NCBI GenBank assembly: GCA_002007465.1
Contig: LNAC01000036.1
Location: 4,017,016 to 4,081,015 of the forward strand
Length of the DNA: 64,000 nucleotides
Direction of reading: 5' to 3'
DNA from: Ailurus styani
Taxonomy: Eukaryota > Chordata > Mammalia > Carnivora > Ailuridae
In this document: positions 1 to 12,702 of the stretch, piece after piece
Layout: each line of letters opens with the position of its first letter
Position numbering within the stretch: position 1 is the first letter of the stretch
The notes under the pieces: model-generated
Databases searched by the model: none
What the model was told of the DNA's origin: nothing
The model's input: the letters and a program-made list of their open reading frames with translations, nothing else
Program-made: the position numbers and the translations under genes

Positions 1-142
1 AGACCATTCAATGGGGAAAGGACAGTATTTTACAGTCTTTTTAATAAATGGTCCTGGGCAAACTGGATATCCACATGCAAAAGAATGAATTTGGACCCTT
101 ACTTTACACTACATATAAAATTCACTGAAAATGGATCAAGAG

Positions 143-336
143 GGGGCCCCTGAGTGGCTCAGTTTTTAAGTGTCTGCCTTCGGCTCAGGTCATGATCCCT
201 GAATCCTGGGAAGGAACCCCTCATGGGGCTCCCTGCTTGGTTGGAAGCCTGCTTTTCCCTCTCCCACTCCCCTTGCGTGTGTTCCCTCTTTCACTGAGTC
301 TCTCTCTGCCAAATAAATAAAATCTTAAAAAAAAAA
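143..336 (+). mobile_element. CAN SINE
   Basis: It has a tRNA-like head, a CT-rich stretch and an aaataaataaaatctt tail, flanked by the target duplication ggatcaagag (133-142, 337-346). Confidence 0.92.
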
Positions 337-817
337 GGATCAAGAGCCTAAATAAAAGACCCAAAACAATAAGACTCTTAAGAGAAAACATAGGACAAAA
401 GCTGAACCACAATGATTTGGCAATGATTTCCTCTTACCCAAAGGTATAGGTAATCAAATACATATATACATATACACATACAAATTGGACTTTATGAAAA
501 TTTTAAAAATTTTGAGTGTCAATAGACACTATCCACAGAGTAAAAAGACAACCCACAGGATGAAATTTCTCCACAGGGGGAAACTATTTGAAAAACATGT
601 ATTTGACAAGGAATATCATCAGAACATATAGAGAATGCCTAAAATTCAGTAACAAAACTAAATGCCTGGATATGAACAACAAAAAGACCAACAACTCGAT
701 TCAAAAATGGGCAAAGGACTTGAAGAGACATTTCTCCAAAGAAGATATAACAATAGTCAATCAGCATATTTAAGATGCTCGGCATCACCAATCCTTAGGA
801 AAATGCAAATCAAAACT

Positions 818-1014
818 ACACCTGAGTGGCTCAGTCAGTTAAGCGTCTGACTTAGGCTTGGCTCATGATTCCAGGGTCCTGGGATCGAGTCCCCCATTGA
901 CCTCCCAGCTCAGCGGAGAGTCTGTTTCTCCCTCTCCCTCTGCCCCTTCCCCTGGTCTGCACACATGCACTCTCTCACACTCAAATAAATAAATACAATC
1001 TTAAAAAAAAACAA
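818..1014 (+). mobile_element. CAN SINE
   Basis: It has the head 'cctgagtggctcagtcag' and the usual AAAT-type tail. It lies within the L1 remnant. Confidence 0.9.
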
Positions 1015-1084
1015 CAAAAACTAGAATGAGACTGATACCACCTCACATCCATTAGGATGGCTACTATCAAAAAATAAAACAATG

Positions 1085-1273
1085 GTTGCCTGGGTGGCTA
1101 AGTTGGTTGGGTGACTGCCTTCAGCTCTGGTCACGATCCTGGAGTCCTGGGATTGAGTCCTGCATGGGGCTCCCTGCTCAGCGGGGAGTCTGCTTCTCCC
1201 TCTGACCTTCCCCCTCTTGTGATCTCTCTCTTGCTCATTCTCTCCCTCTCAAATAAATAAAATCTTTAAAAAA
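1085..1273 (+). mobile_element. CAN SINE
   Basis: The head reads 'ttgcctgggtggctaag' and the tail aaataaataaaatcttt. A short flanking repeat aaaacaat is present. Confidence 0.9.
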
Positions 1274-1988
1274 CAAAACAATACAGAAGACAACAAAGAC
1301 CAGCGAAGACGGAGAGACATCGGCACCCCTGTGTGCTGCTGGTGGGCGTGTAGAAATGGTACAGCTGCTGCGGAAAACAGGATGGTGATTCCTCAAAACA
1401 TTTAAAAATGGAATTACCATATGACCCAGCAGTTCCACTTCTGAGAATCTACTCAAAAGAACTGAAAGCAGAGTCTCACAGGTTCACAGCAGCAGTATCT
1501 CCAATCGCTAAAACACGGAGGCAACCCAAGTGGCCATCCGTGGAGGAATGGAGGAGCAGAATGTGATATATTCATGCAACGGGGTACTATTTAACCTTAA
1601 GCAGGCAGGACATACTGCAGTATAAGATTATTATACAATACACATGTATTACACAATACAACATACGATTATACAATATACATGTAATATACAACATGGC
1701 TAAACCTTAAGGATACTCTGCTAGATGAAATAAGCCCTTCATGCAAAGACAAAAGTGATACTACTGCACTTACATGAGGCACAGAGAGTCTGATCCATAG
1801 AGATAGAAGGTAGAATGGTGGTGGCCAGGGGCTGGAGAATGGGGAGTTATTGGACAATGGGCATAGAGTTTCAGTTGTACAGAATGAGAAGAGTCCCGGG
1901 GCCGGGTGGTGGTGATGGTTACACAGCAGTGTGAAGGTGCACATTACCCCTGAGTATTTTAAGTGGTTAAAATGGTTAAGATAGTAAG

Positions 1989-2202
1989 GGATTTTTTTTT
2001 TGAGGGGGGGTTGTTTTAAAGATTTTATTTATTTGACAGAGAGAAACACAGCTAGAGAGGGAACACAAGCAGGGGGAGTGGGAGAGGGAGAAGCAGGCAT
2101 CCTGTGGAGCAGGGAGCCCGATGTGGGGGTCAATCCCAGGACCCTGGGATCATGGCCTGAGCCGGAGGCAGATGCTTAACGACTGAGCCACCCAGGCGCC
2201 CC
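1989..2202 (-). mobile_element. CAN SINE
   Basis: The antisense copy ends 'gagccacccaggcgcccc', with target duplication agatagtaag (1979-1988, 2203-2212). Confidence 0.93.
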
Positions 2203-2270
2203 AGATAGTAAGTTTTACGCTATGTGCTTTTTAACCTGATGCAAATAGAATCTATATATTCCTTTAGAAG

Positions 2271-3260
2271 TCTGTGTTGAGAACCTAGGCTAAGGAAACA
2301 ATCCAGAATGTGAGCAAAGCTCTAGCTACCAGGATGTCCATGCCCGACCTTTCCTGATACAGATAAACTGGCTCAGACACCGAGCCACCTGAAACACCGT
2401 GGCCTCGGGAAGGTTAGCGCCCCCCCTCCTGGGTCTCGGCCCGGGGGGGGGGGGCGGGAGGCTGGCGAGAGAGGTCTCTCCAGGTGGAGGGCTCCTGCGG
2501 CAAGTCCAGCCCTTTGTTCAATTACATGCAAAAAAAAAAAAAAATTAACTCGCAATGAGCATTTTGAGCACAGAAGGCTGGGAGCAAGTCCTCTTCTTCC
2601 TTTTTCTTGCCTTTGTCTCTGCCTGGTTCCCTCTTCCTGCAGACATCATCATGCTTCATGCCCCCTGCCTCGCCCCCCTCAACTGTCCCACTGCCCCTCA
2701 CGGGCAGCTCTGGCCTGGCCTCTCCAAACACGGCCCTTCTTGCACCCGCCGTGGGCCTACCCCCTCGCCTAACTTGTCTGTCTTCACTGTGGCCACACGT
2801 TGTGTACTTGTTTATTGTCTGTTTCTGTTGGCACATCAGTGAGACCTGTCCTGTTCTCAGCTCTAACCCAGCGCCCAGAGCAAGACCTGGCATGTTCTAG
2901 AAACTCTGTGTGGAGTGGGTTAATGATTGCTGGGCGGAGCCAGGCGGGAATCGGTACCCATCTCCTTGGAGTCGGGGGCATCATCCCACCAAAAATGCCC
3001 TTTGGGCATCCTACCTCCAAGAATTGTTTGTGTGTGTGTGTGTGGGGTCTCCTCCCTGCGGGGCCTAGCCACTCTCCACCTTCTCTCTCTCCTCCCTTCT
3101 CTTGGGAGCAAATACAGCACCGCACCCCTAGCACCCCAACCCCCTCACAGGCCCCACACAGAGTCTGCCCTGCCCCCCCCACCCCCACCATGACCCGGTC
3201 CCTCCTGATCGCTTTGCACACGGGCCCCACCCACTCCGATCCTAATCAAGGTATTTTCCC
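2271..3260. other. Intergenic, no gene seen
   Basis: It contains G-rich and C-rich tracts, a (TG)n run at about 3027-3044 and weak L2-like sequence near 2790-2850. Several long open frames cross this GC-rich stretch but none resembles a known protein or shows splice or start support. Confidence 0.6.
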
Positions 3261-4600
3261 AAAAGTACTTCCCTTCTTGAGAGCAATCTGGTGGAAAATG
3301 TGGAAAGAATTAAAATGTCACCTTTTTAAAAAAATATATACATATAAAACAGAGGAAACAGTCCATGTGTAGCAGAAGAAAACAAGACCCAATTTAAATG
3401 CTTAAAAAGGCAAATATGGTTCCACCATTCTATGGACAACTACGCAGCCACTTAAAATGCTAGTTAACTCATGTTATAAAGAGTGAATTTCCTTAATATG
3501 TACAGTGTTTTAACAACTAAATAGGAAAAAGACTAACAACCCAAAAGAAAAGTGGAAAAAGAATATGAATAGACAGTCAATGGAAAATGAACTACAAATG
3601 ACCCTTAAATATTTGAAAAGATAAGAGAACTGGGTGTGGGGGGGAGACACTATTGTTCATCTCCCAGATCTGCAAATACGGAAAAGTCCGATGACACACA
3701 TGTTGTGGCGGGTGTGGGAAGCAGGCCCCCTCACACATAGCTGCTGGGAGTGAGATTTAGTCCAACACTTAAGGAGGGTAATTTGCCATATTTATCAAAG
3801 TTCAAACTGCATATTTCCTTTGACCTTGCAAATCTACTCCTGGATGTCTGTTCGTTCGTTGGTTCTTTCTTTCTAGATTTTATTTATTTATGAGAGAGAG
3901 CAAGAGAGCATGAGAGAGTGCATGTGCAGGGTGCAAGCCGTGGGGAGGAGCAAAGGGAAAGGCAGACTCCCCGTTGAGCAGGAAGCCTATAAGGGGCTCA
4001 ATCCCAGCACCCTGAGATCATGACCTGAGCTGAAGGCAGAAGCTTTAACCCACTGAGCCACCCGGGCGTCCCTCCTGGATGTTTTTCTTAAAGACTTATT
4101 CTCACGTAAGCAAACATGATACTTAAGCAAAGATCTTCATTACAGCACTGTCTGGGATAGCAAGAGACTGGAAACAACCTAAATGCCCAAAAGTAGTTAC
4201 ATTAATTAGTCACAACCATATAGTGAAATACTCTGTAGCTATTAAAAAGAAAAAAAAGCAGTTTTTTTGTGTTGATGTGGAAAGATTTCCAAATTGCATT
4301 AAATTTTAAAAAAGATAAAAACACTATATAGAGTATATCACCATTTGTAAGAAGGGGGATATCTATACCTATATTTATATCTGCCTCTATCCGTCTATCT
4401 ATCTCCATGTTCGTAAAGACCCACCTGAATGATCTCTGGAAGGAGACATAAGAACCTGGTAACACTGGTGCCTTCAGGGAGGGTAATCAGGTGGCCAGGA
4501 GACAGGGGAAGGTGGAGACTTGCTTTGCATTATATACCTATTTGTATATTTTATGTTATTTTGCTATATGAATGTATTATCTACTAAAAAATAAAAAATT
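3261..4600 (+). mobile_element. L1 3' remnants interrupted by a CAN SINE
   Basis: L1-like text such as 'gaaacaacctaaatgccc' (about 4170) continues on both sides of the SINE. Boundaries are approximate. Confidence 0.6.
3848..4071 (-). mobile_element. CAN SINE
   Basis: The antisense copy has target duplication ctcctggatgt on both sides (ending 3847, starting 4072). Confidence 0.92.
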
Positions 4601-7230
4601 TCAAAAATGATAGAGGATGTCCTCTTCCTTTAATATGTACTTCCACTTTGTTCATTTTAAAAAGTATAAATCGACTTTCATTTTTATGTATGAGTCCACT
4701 GAAAAATATGAATATATACACATAAAAGAAAGACTGGAAGTAAACCAAAGTGAAAGCAGTCATCTGAGGTCAAGTCCATGTTCCCTCAGGCTCTCTGAAG
4801 TTCTCCTTTGCTAAATGTCAGAGGCACCTCAGGTAGAAGGGCTGCTAAAAACCTTTCTGGGGAAGACTCCTGTGTCCGAGAATTTATCAGAAGACTTTGG
4901 AGTGACCCACAGGTTGGAGCAGGAGTCCCATCACAGAGAACCAGGCTTGAAACAAGCAGGATAAATGAGTGAACTCACGTCTCCCCATGACTCTCATCTC
5001 TCCATCCCAGGAAAATGACTGGCTTCATGCCCTGGTCAACTAGAGAGAAAGGATGACCACAGAGCAGAAGAAGAGTCTGGGATCAGAGATGGCCAGAGGA
5101 ACTAAGCTCACACCCACCTCTACCCTCCAGATTCACTGAGGGCTGAAGAACACTTAGGGCTTCCCAAAGGAACAGAATGGGGGTTCATGCCAACTTCACT
5201 TAGCCCTCAAGGACCCAAGAGCCCCCAGATGGCATATGGGTGACACAATCATGCCCAGTTGACAAGTTACAAGTCCCACATATAACCAAGCGGTCGCCTG
5301 CCCCATCCCTTCTGCAATGGTTTTAAGTACAGTGTGTGGGAGACACATGTTCTCCAGGGTGGCCAGAGGGATCAAAAATCTTCCCTTCTCCACACAGCCT
5401 ACACCAACAGCCAGACCGATCATTTTTCATTTTTTTCTTCACAAATCCTCTAGGTGTTTTCCTTGGAGACTGGGTTTCAGCCAAGGTAGACTTGGGGCTA
5501 CCAGCCAACGCTCAAAAAATAGATCTGGCGAAGGACGCCAGTAGTTTATGTCCTCAGAACACCTACAAAAAGTTTTTACAAAGTATTGGCACTTGTGTTA
5601 ATTTGCTTGATCCTTAGTCCAACTCTGGAAAGCAGAAGCAAGGTTCTGCGGGTGAATTCGCTTCCTAGCTTGGTTACAGTTGTAGTCTCTGGGGGAGGAG
5701 CCCTCCTTGCCTTTTCTGGTTTCTGCTGGTTGCTGGCAATTCTTGGGGCTCCCGACCTTAGAGATGCATCACTCTGATCTCTGTCTCTGTTGTCACCTGG
5801 CTGTCATCTCATGGCGTGTGTCCAGCTTCGTAAGCTGACCTCCTCTCTTATAGGGACACCAGTCACACTGAATTAAGGACCCACTCGCTCTAGTATGATC
5901 TCAGCTTAACTAATTACATGTGCTACAACCCTATTTGCAAACACAAAGAAGTTTTGTGGAATTTTCCTCCGCAGGCAGGGTGGGTATGTGTGTTGGGGGA
6001 CAGCGGGACTGACCCGGCCCTGCAAATGTCCGGCCACCTCGGAGGCGCAAAGCTAAGCATCCCGGAAAAACTCTTCCAGAGAACTTTCCCTTCTGCTGCT
6101 CTGCGCTCACCAAGGACCCATGGCTCTCCACGTGCTGAGGTGGGCCAGGCACTGGGGCGTGTCTCGTCCAGCCCTGAGGCACGCTCTGGAAGACACATTA
6201 TCACCCCAGCTCACAGATGAGAAATTGACCCTCTGAGAGAGGACAGCGACCACGGTCACCCAGCACACACGAGGAGCTCAGGGCCGCAGTCGGTATGCCG
6301 CCCACGCCAGGCGCTGAGCAAGCCGCGGGCCGGGCTTCGGGGACCAGGCAGGTGAGCACGACCAGCAGCTCGGCAAGGTTCAAGGCAAAGTTCGAGGGAA
6401 GCCCGCTGCACCTGGAAAGAAACCGTTTTCCCTCCCATGCTGTTCTCCAGCGGGAGGCCAAGCCCAACGCTTTCCCGGAGTTACTGCTTCTTAGAAGGCA
6501 AAGCAATTTAGAGGGAGGAGGCTCCAGGCACTGGCTTGGGGGTACAGCCCGCCTCCTGACAGCCCCAGCTTTGGGAGGCTAAGAAGTGCTGGTTTTCCAA
6601 CTTTTTTAGTCTGCAAACCCCAATCTTTTAAAAAGGAAATGGAAGAACCCCCAACTTATAAAACAGATGCAAACCAGGCTGAAGGTGGAGGGTCTCGCTC
6701 AGACCTCCCCAAACGGCCACCTCAGCAAACTCCAGGTCCTGACCTCCTGAGTGAGAAAAACGGCTGAAAACCACGTAAAATCCAAAAGCCAAGTAAGAAA
6801 ATGACGCCCATGTTTTCACCCAATTAAGGGGTTAAAACGTTCATCGGACATAGTCCGTGGCCATTTGACATGAAGAAATTATTGTTACAATGCTTCCAGT
6901 CTTCGGATGGTGCTGCGGTTATGGTTTTTGTTGTTTTTTTTTTTTAAGATTCCTTATCTTTTAGTACATTCAGAGATATTTCAGTTGAAATGCTGTGATG
7001 TCTGCCATTTGTTTCAAAATGAGGTGTAGCGGGGATAAAAGTGGGTTGAGGGACCCAGAGCTGAGTGGTGGTTACTGGGCTTCCTTGCATCCAAACCAGC
7101 AGGCTGGCATGGCTCAACCTAACGAACCCCGTTCCTTCTGTCCTCAAATAGGTGCAGCATTGTCCATAATAATAATTTTTAAAAAGCACGTTTAGGCTAA
7201 AAAGTGTGACTTGTGCAGAATGAGTCGCGA
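4601..7230. other. Intergenic, repeats only
   Basis: An old interspersed repeat lies at about 5700-5950 ('ttgctggcaattcttgg', 'gacaccagtcac'), the same family as at 24927, 30190 and 44885. The rest is unrecognised and I see no exon. Confidence 0.55.
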
Positions 7231-7239
7231 GACTTCTGA

Positions 7240-7430
7240 AATGCTTTTTTAAAAAAATTATTATTGAGGTAGAGTTGCCTACAATGTTATATTAGTTTCA
7301 GGTGTAAAACAGCGAGTCCACAATTCCACACACGCGTAATTCCTCTACTGTAACACCATTCATTGCCTAGATTCCTTCTACTGTATACTCATCTCTCTGA
7401 CTTAACTTATTTCATAACCGGGAGTCTGCA
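7240..7430. mobile_element. L1-derived fragment
   Basis: The stretch 'acaatgttatattagtttca' and its flanks are typical of an old L1 untranslated region. Subfamily not assigned. Confidence 0.55.
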
Positions 7431-8088
7431 CCTCTTTTTTTGTAAAGCATTTTACCGCGGTAGGACTGGGGCATGCAGAAAGCCGTGCTGCTTTAACGTA
7501 TACGACCTGGTGACATGAGCGGCGAGTATACCTGTGAAATCGTCACCACGATCTGTGCCCTAAGTCCAGCATCACCTCCAAAAGTTTCCCCCTGCCCTCC
7601 ACTACGATTTGTGCGTGTTCGCTCTAGGCGCGGTGCGCTACAGATCTCTGGGACTTAACTTGCGCAGCCAACCGAGTTTGTACCTCTTGATCCCCTTACC
7701 TATTTCGCCCCTACCCCCCACCTCCCGCTGCTATAATTCTTTAAAAAGCAATTAAAAGTTAAAGTTCCAGGAGCGTTGGGAGAGTGGGGAGAAAGGGGAG
7801 CGCAGCCGCGTACCCCGTCCCTCAGCCCGGGTGACCCCGACTTGCTTCCCTCCGCGGCTCGCACCCCCGCCCCCAAACTGTGCCGGGCAGCGGGCGCCCC
7901 ATCTGTCCACCGGTCCGTCAGTCCCCGCACCCGGCCACCCGGCCTGAGCCGGCGGAGCCCCCCGCCCAGCGCCCTCGGGCACCCCCCCCCCCCCCTGTCC
8001 TCCCCGCGCCGCTCGCCCGGCCCAGCCCGCAGCCCCGGGGCGCGCTCTCCACTCACCCGCCGCGCTCCGGCCCCGCAGCTCCGCGCAC

Positions 8089-8100
8089 GAAACTGAAAGC
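8089..8100. promoter_or_regulatory. ISRE-like motif GAAACTGAAAGC
   Basis: Two GAAA cores with 2-bp spacing form a textbook interferon-stimulated response element, bound by IRFs or ISGF3. It lies in the CpG island, 32 bp from the predicted splice donor. Confidence 0.7.
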
Positions 8101-8150
8101 GGGCGGAGAGCGCCGGGCTGGTGCTGGGAGCCGGTGGGGTGGCCGCTGCC

Positions 8151-8170
8151 GGGAAATCACGTGGCTTCCC
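8151..8170. promoter_or_regulatory. Inverted repeat GGGAA...TTCCC around an E-box
   Basis: GGGAA at 8151-8155 and TTCCC at 8166-8170 flank a CACGTG E-box at 8158-8163 in the CpG island. It is a possible factor-binding palindrome, with function unknown. Confidence 0.4.
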
Positions 8171-9120
8171 AGGGCGGCTGCCGGCGGGGGCATGGGCTGG
8201 GCGGGGGCGCTCGGCGGCTCCGCGCTCAGCACGCGGGGCGCCCCGACCCCGGCCCGGCCCCCGGAGGCGACACGGAGGCAGGGGCGCGCGCGCGTGGAGG
8301 GGTCAGGGCGCCACAGGAGGACCCCGGGCTGAGTTCCCCTGTCCCGGCCTCCTGGGGACACCAAGGAGGCGGGGACGGGGTGAGAAAGACGCGACCGTCG
8401 CTGTGCAGCAGACAGAACCCCGCGGGCCAGGCTCCCGTCCCGCGGTGCTCTCCAGAATGAGAGGAGAGGAGAAGGGGGGCGCTAACAGCAATAACTGGTC
8501 TTACTAACGGAGCCTTGGGCTCTCTGACCCCGTGCCGGACACTATCTAGGAATTTATGTAATCCTCAGAATAACCCTAAAATGCAGACGCGGGCATGACT
8601 CCATTTTACAGATGAGCAAACTGAGGCTTAGAGAGACGACGAATTTTCCCCAGTCGCACAGGCAGAGATGAAGAAGAGAGGAAGCAAGAGCGCGGGTCCA
8701 ACGGAAGGAAGATGAGCTGGCTTCCCCGGAGGGGCTCTGCAGCGGTCCCGAGCAAGGGCTGGTCCAACCCTACCAAAGCTCCTCTACCTGGGACAGGGAG
8801 CTCCCTTCCTGCTGCCAGGACACATCCGTCCTGGGGACAAGTCGGCCTGCTAGGAAGGTCTTCCACTCCCCTCCCCCGCGGCTTGCACGCTCGGATGACT
8901 TCCATCCCATGTGAGTGTGAGGGTACTGCAGGGTAGCGGTCACATCAGTGTCAGACACCCCTGGACTGAAGTCCTGCTCTCCAGCTGCTGGCCAAACACC
9001 TTTACTCGGGCCACCTTGACCCTGCTAGAGGCTCTGCCTGCCAGTCCCCATGAGAGTTCGGGGTCAGCTTAGTGAGCCCCACCCTTTGGACCCCAAGAGA
9101 TAAAGAGAAACAAGCCCAAG

Positions 9121-9315
9121 AGAGGGGCACCTGGGTGGCTCAGTCGTTAAGCGTCTGCCTTTCGGCTCAGGTCATGATCCCAGGGTCCTGGGATCGAGCC
9201 CCCTGACAGGCTCCCTGCTCAGCGGAGAGCCTGCTTCTCCCTCTCCCTCTCCCCATCCCGCTGCTTGTGCTTTCTCTCGGTCAAAATAAATAAATAAAAT
9301 CTTTAAAAAAACAAA
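9121..9315 (+). mobile_element. CAN SINE
   Basis: It has a full head and tail with target duplication aaacaagcccaag (9108-9120, 9316-9328). Confidence 0.94.
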
Positions 9316-9544
9316 AAACAAGCCCAAGGCAGCACTCTGAGGGGCCAAAGCAGGGTTGGCAGGAACCTGGCTCAGAAGTTGGTGGCTTCCCATCAGATGG
9401 TCCCACAGGTGAAGGGCAGCTCTCTCGTCTCTGAGCTGGCAAAATCCAGGCTAGGCCCTTTGGGCACCTTCACGATGTGGGCCCTGATCTCATCTCTCTC
9501 CCTCTCCTCTTTGTTCTCCGTGCTACATCAGCCTCCATGCAATT

Positions 9545-9714
9545 TCTTTTTCTTCTTTTCTTTTTTGGGAGGGGAGGGGCAGAGGGAGAGGGGAGGGGGG
9601 AAGAGAACAAGCAGGCCTCACACCCGGTGTGGTGTGTGATGCAGGACTCGATCCCATGACCCAAGCTGAAATCGAGAGTCGGATGCTCCACTGACTGAGC
9701 CACCCAGGTGTCCC
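9545..9714 (-). mobile_element. CAN SINE
   Basis: An antisense copy with a CT-rich degenerate head tract, ending 'gagccacccaggtgtccc'. Confidence 0.88.
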
Positions 9715-11714
9715 TCCATTAAGTTTCTTGAATCTGTCATGATTGAGTCCTTCTGCCCCCGGGACTTTGCACATACCCGTGTCTACCTCTTTCCCCATCC
9801 CATTTGGCTAGTGTGGTAGGCGGCGTTTTCTCCACACATCCTTCCTGGAGCCTGCTGTCCCCAAGGCTAGAATGATAGAACTCTTTGTATTATGGCCTGA
9901 GGGTGGGAAGAAGACCTTCTCTCAGCATAAGGTGGTTTGGCTGAAAACATGCTTATGAGAGATGTCTCCTCCATGTTAAAGGCTGATTTGCTTTTTAGGG
10001 GCGCCATCCTCCTCTTCTACCAGAAAGCAGACCTCCGTGAGGGCTCCTGGCTGTCCCCGCTGTCCTCGGGATCTGAAGCTCCCCTGCGCCCCCATATTTC
10101 CTGTCCAGCACTGGAACCACATGGAACAGAGGATAAGTGACAAGTTATGCAGGAAGCTGGTCAGCAGAGGAGACGGCCCCTTTGATGCCCACACTGGGGT
10201 GGGCAAAGGGGCTGAAAGGAGCCGGTGCTGTGGGGGAGGGGAGAGAAGGTCTGAGAGCTGCTCTCTGTTGACCAAGGGGAAGACAAGGAAACCCATTCAG
10301 GCCAATCCTGCTTCCACCATTTCCTCTCCCAAAGCCACGCAGGCAAGCAGATACGCGAAAGACAGGCAAGGCCAACTCAGTGTATCCTGTGAGGAAGGGA
10401 GCAGAAAGCTCTGGACAGGGCCTTCCAAAATACCCCCTGCACACCCCGGTAAGGGGGTCTGAGATTCCCCCAGCAGTGTCACCTCATATAGATGAATATC
10501 CTACAGTGTTGGGGTCAAAGGGAATTTGGAGAGCATCCAATCCAACACTCTCGTTTAAGAGGAAGGGAAACTGAGGCTCGGGGCTGGGCTCGCACCAGGT
10601 CCCAGCCTTCCATGGCTCTTTCTGCCACATCAGGTTGCCAACGGGACCCGCGCCCTTAAAGGGGGCTGAGCCATCCTGTGTGGTGGCAGAGATGATATTC
10701 TCTGGGTCAACCCGGAAACAGGGATCCGCGCTCCGGCCGGGGCACAGGCGTACATGCTGCCAGTCGGGAGAGCGGCTGGAAGGAAGGGGACCCAGGATCC
10801 TCTGTGGCTGGAGGGTCAGAGGCCTTTGCAGCTGTGCCTGAGGAGAGCTACAAGGTGGATGAGTGCCTCCCCATCAGGCTCAAGTCCCCCCAGACTCCTC
10901 CAGCCCACACCTGACCTCAGGGATGCCCCCGGTGGTGATCGTTGGCCACAGGAAGCCCTGGACAGACTTGGGGCTGCTGTGCCCGTCAGAGTGCTGCGCA
11001 CACACGTGGCCCCCGGGGCAGATGGCCCTGCAGCCCGGCCGGGCACTCATCTCTATGCCCGTGAAAAGGACATCCCATCCCACGCCTCTCGTCCTGCTCC
11101 CTACATCAGGTGGGCCCCCTCCTGAGTGGTCCCTCCTAGGCCCTGGGGTGGGCTCCGACTGTCATCCCATTCCCCAGAGGGGAAATCAAGGGCCAGGAGC
11201 AGCCAGTTGGCCATTGCTCTCTCGCACCTCTCAACCCCCTTCATCCATTCCACCTGCAGCCTAAGGGCCTTCCCAGCAGACACCCCGGGAGAAGGACGAG
11301 TCACAGGAAGAGACAAGGGACGGAGTGGGCGATCTTACTGCTTTCGGTCGCGTTGCCCAATTTCCTTGCGGGCCTCCCGTCCACTCCGTAAGGCAGAAGG
11401 AACTAGAGAGCTTCCCTCTGCCCACCTACCCAAGACCATGTCCTCTCTCAAGTTAGAAATAGTCTTTAGTTTAATTCTGAAATCAAAAAGAAAGGAGAAT
11501 GTGGCCTTCTGCTGCCCTCCTCCCCCAGAAAAGAAGCTCTAGGAATAGTTCGAAGTGCCTCTGTCTAATATTGAAACCCTTCCTCTTGAGCCCTCTCTTG
11601 ACAGCCACCACCCCAGCTGCCAGGCCTTTGCTCAGACAGTCCCTTCCTCCTGCTCCGCCCTCCCCCTGCTCTTCTTGCTGGTTCTTCCTCCTATTTAAGA
11701 CTCTCCATAGGAGA

Positions 11715-11810
11715 GGTTGCCGCGCTGGCTCAGTCCCTAGAGCATGTGACTCCGGGTCATGAGTTCAAGCCCCACGTTGGGTGTAGAGCTTACTTAAAAG
11801 ATAAAAAAAG
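11715..11810 (+). mobile_element. Short older-type CAN SINE
   Basis: It has the tRNA-like head 'ctggctcagtccctagagca' and the tail 'ttacttaaaagataaaaaaa' but lacks the long CT-rich body. Confidence 0.8.
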
Positions 11811-12499
11811 TCTAGGTAGGGGTCTTGTCTCCCCAGCAGTCAGGTCTTTAAGTCCTGGAAGGAAGGACCAATATCTGTCTGACACCAGAGGGACCAGGGA
11901 GAGATCTGGGGAGTCCACCACCCCCTCCTCTCTCGGCAGCACATACTGGGAATCCCAGAGACTTAGGAAGGGTCTCCTGCTGGAATAGGGGGCCTGGCTG
12001 GTAGTGACGGCATCCCGGGGGAAAGTGAGCAGATTCCCGGGGTCCTCTGGGGACCCTGGACTCTGCACGGAGTGGTTGGAGAGTGTTGGCAGCCATAGAC
12101 CCCGGGAATCGTGGTGTCAGGCCTCACTCTTGATCTGCTGAGAGATCAAGTTAGTCGTTTCCCGGCATCTGTGGCTTTGGGGTTTTGTGGGCCCTTCCCA
12201 TCCCAGATTCTCACTTATCCTTCCTCCCAGCAACTTCTTCCTGGGGGTCACAGAGCAACGTGCCCCAGGACCTTCCCCCACAGCAGTGGCCTCATGCCTC
12301 CCAAACGAAAAAGCACCTTGCCTGACAACCTGTTTCTCTCCTTCATAATTCTGAGCACAGTTAGTGGTTAGATAGTCTTTTGTTTGGCTGGTTAGTTATT
12401 GGCATCTCTACCCATTAGACTGTAAGTTTCATAAAGTCAGGAATCATTTGGGCCTGGCCCAGAGTAAGAATTCAATAGATACTGTTGAAAATACATACA

Positions 12500-12702
12500 G
12501 GGGGCCCCTGGGTGGCTCAGTCATTAAGTATCTGCCTTTGGCTCAGGTCATGATCTCAGGGTCCTAGGATCAAGTCCCACATCGGGCTCCCTGCTCAGCG
12601 GGGAGTCTGCTTCTCCCTCTCCCACTCCCCCTGCTTGTGTTCCCTCTCTCGCTGTGTCTGTCTCTCTCTGTCAAATAATTAAATAAAAAGAAAGAAAGAA
12701 AG
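12500..12702 (+). mobile_element. CAN SINE
   Basis: It has a complete head and CT-rich body and an AAAG-repeat tail, flanked by atacatac. Confidence 0.92.

Larger units (their letters stand above)
1..2270 (+). mobile_element. Old L1 3' end, cut by four CAN SINEs
   Basis: Fragments at 1-142, 337-817, 1015-1084, 1274-1988 and 2203-2270 read as the 3' part of L1 ORF2 and its tail (for example 'ccatatgacccagcagttcc' near 1420). No intact ORF remains. Confidence 0.8.
7760..8480 (-). promoter_or_regulatory. CpG island with candidate first non-coding exon of the next gene (NLRC5 by synteny)
   Basis: This is a very GC- and CpG-rich block. On the minus strand a strong donor, GGCGG|GTGAGT, puts an exon end at 8057, and the ISRE sits about 30 bp inside or upstream of that exon. 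In human the gene after CETP on this strand is NLRC5, which is interferon-inducible and begins with untranslated exons. No NLRC5 coding exon is visible to the left, as expected for a long first intron. The gene name rests on synteny and the ISRE only. Confidence 0.5.

Noticed and set aside
2800..3372. Open frame of 190 codons on the plus strand
   Set aside because: It lies in GC- and C-rich intergenic DNA, has no recognisable domain and crosses a TG repeat. It has no promoter or splice support.
7700..8364. Several overlapping open frames over 100 codons on both strands
   Set aside because: They are a by-product of the CpG island, with Pro/Arg/Gly-rich low-complexity translation in every frame.
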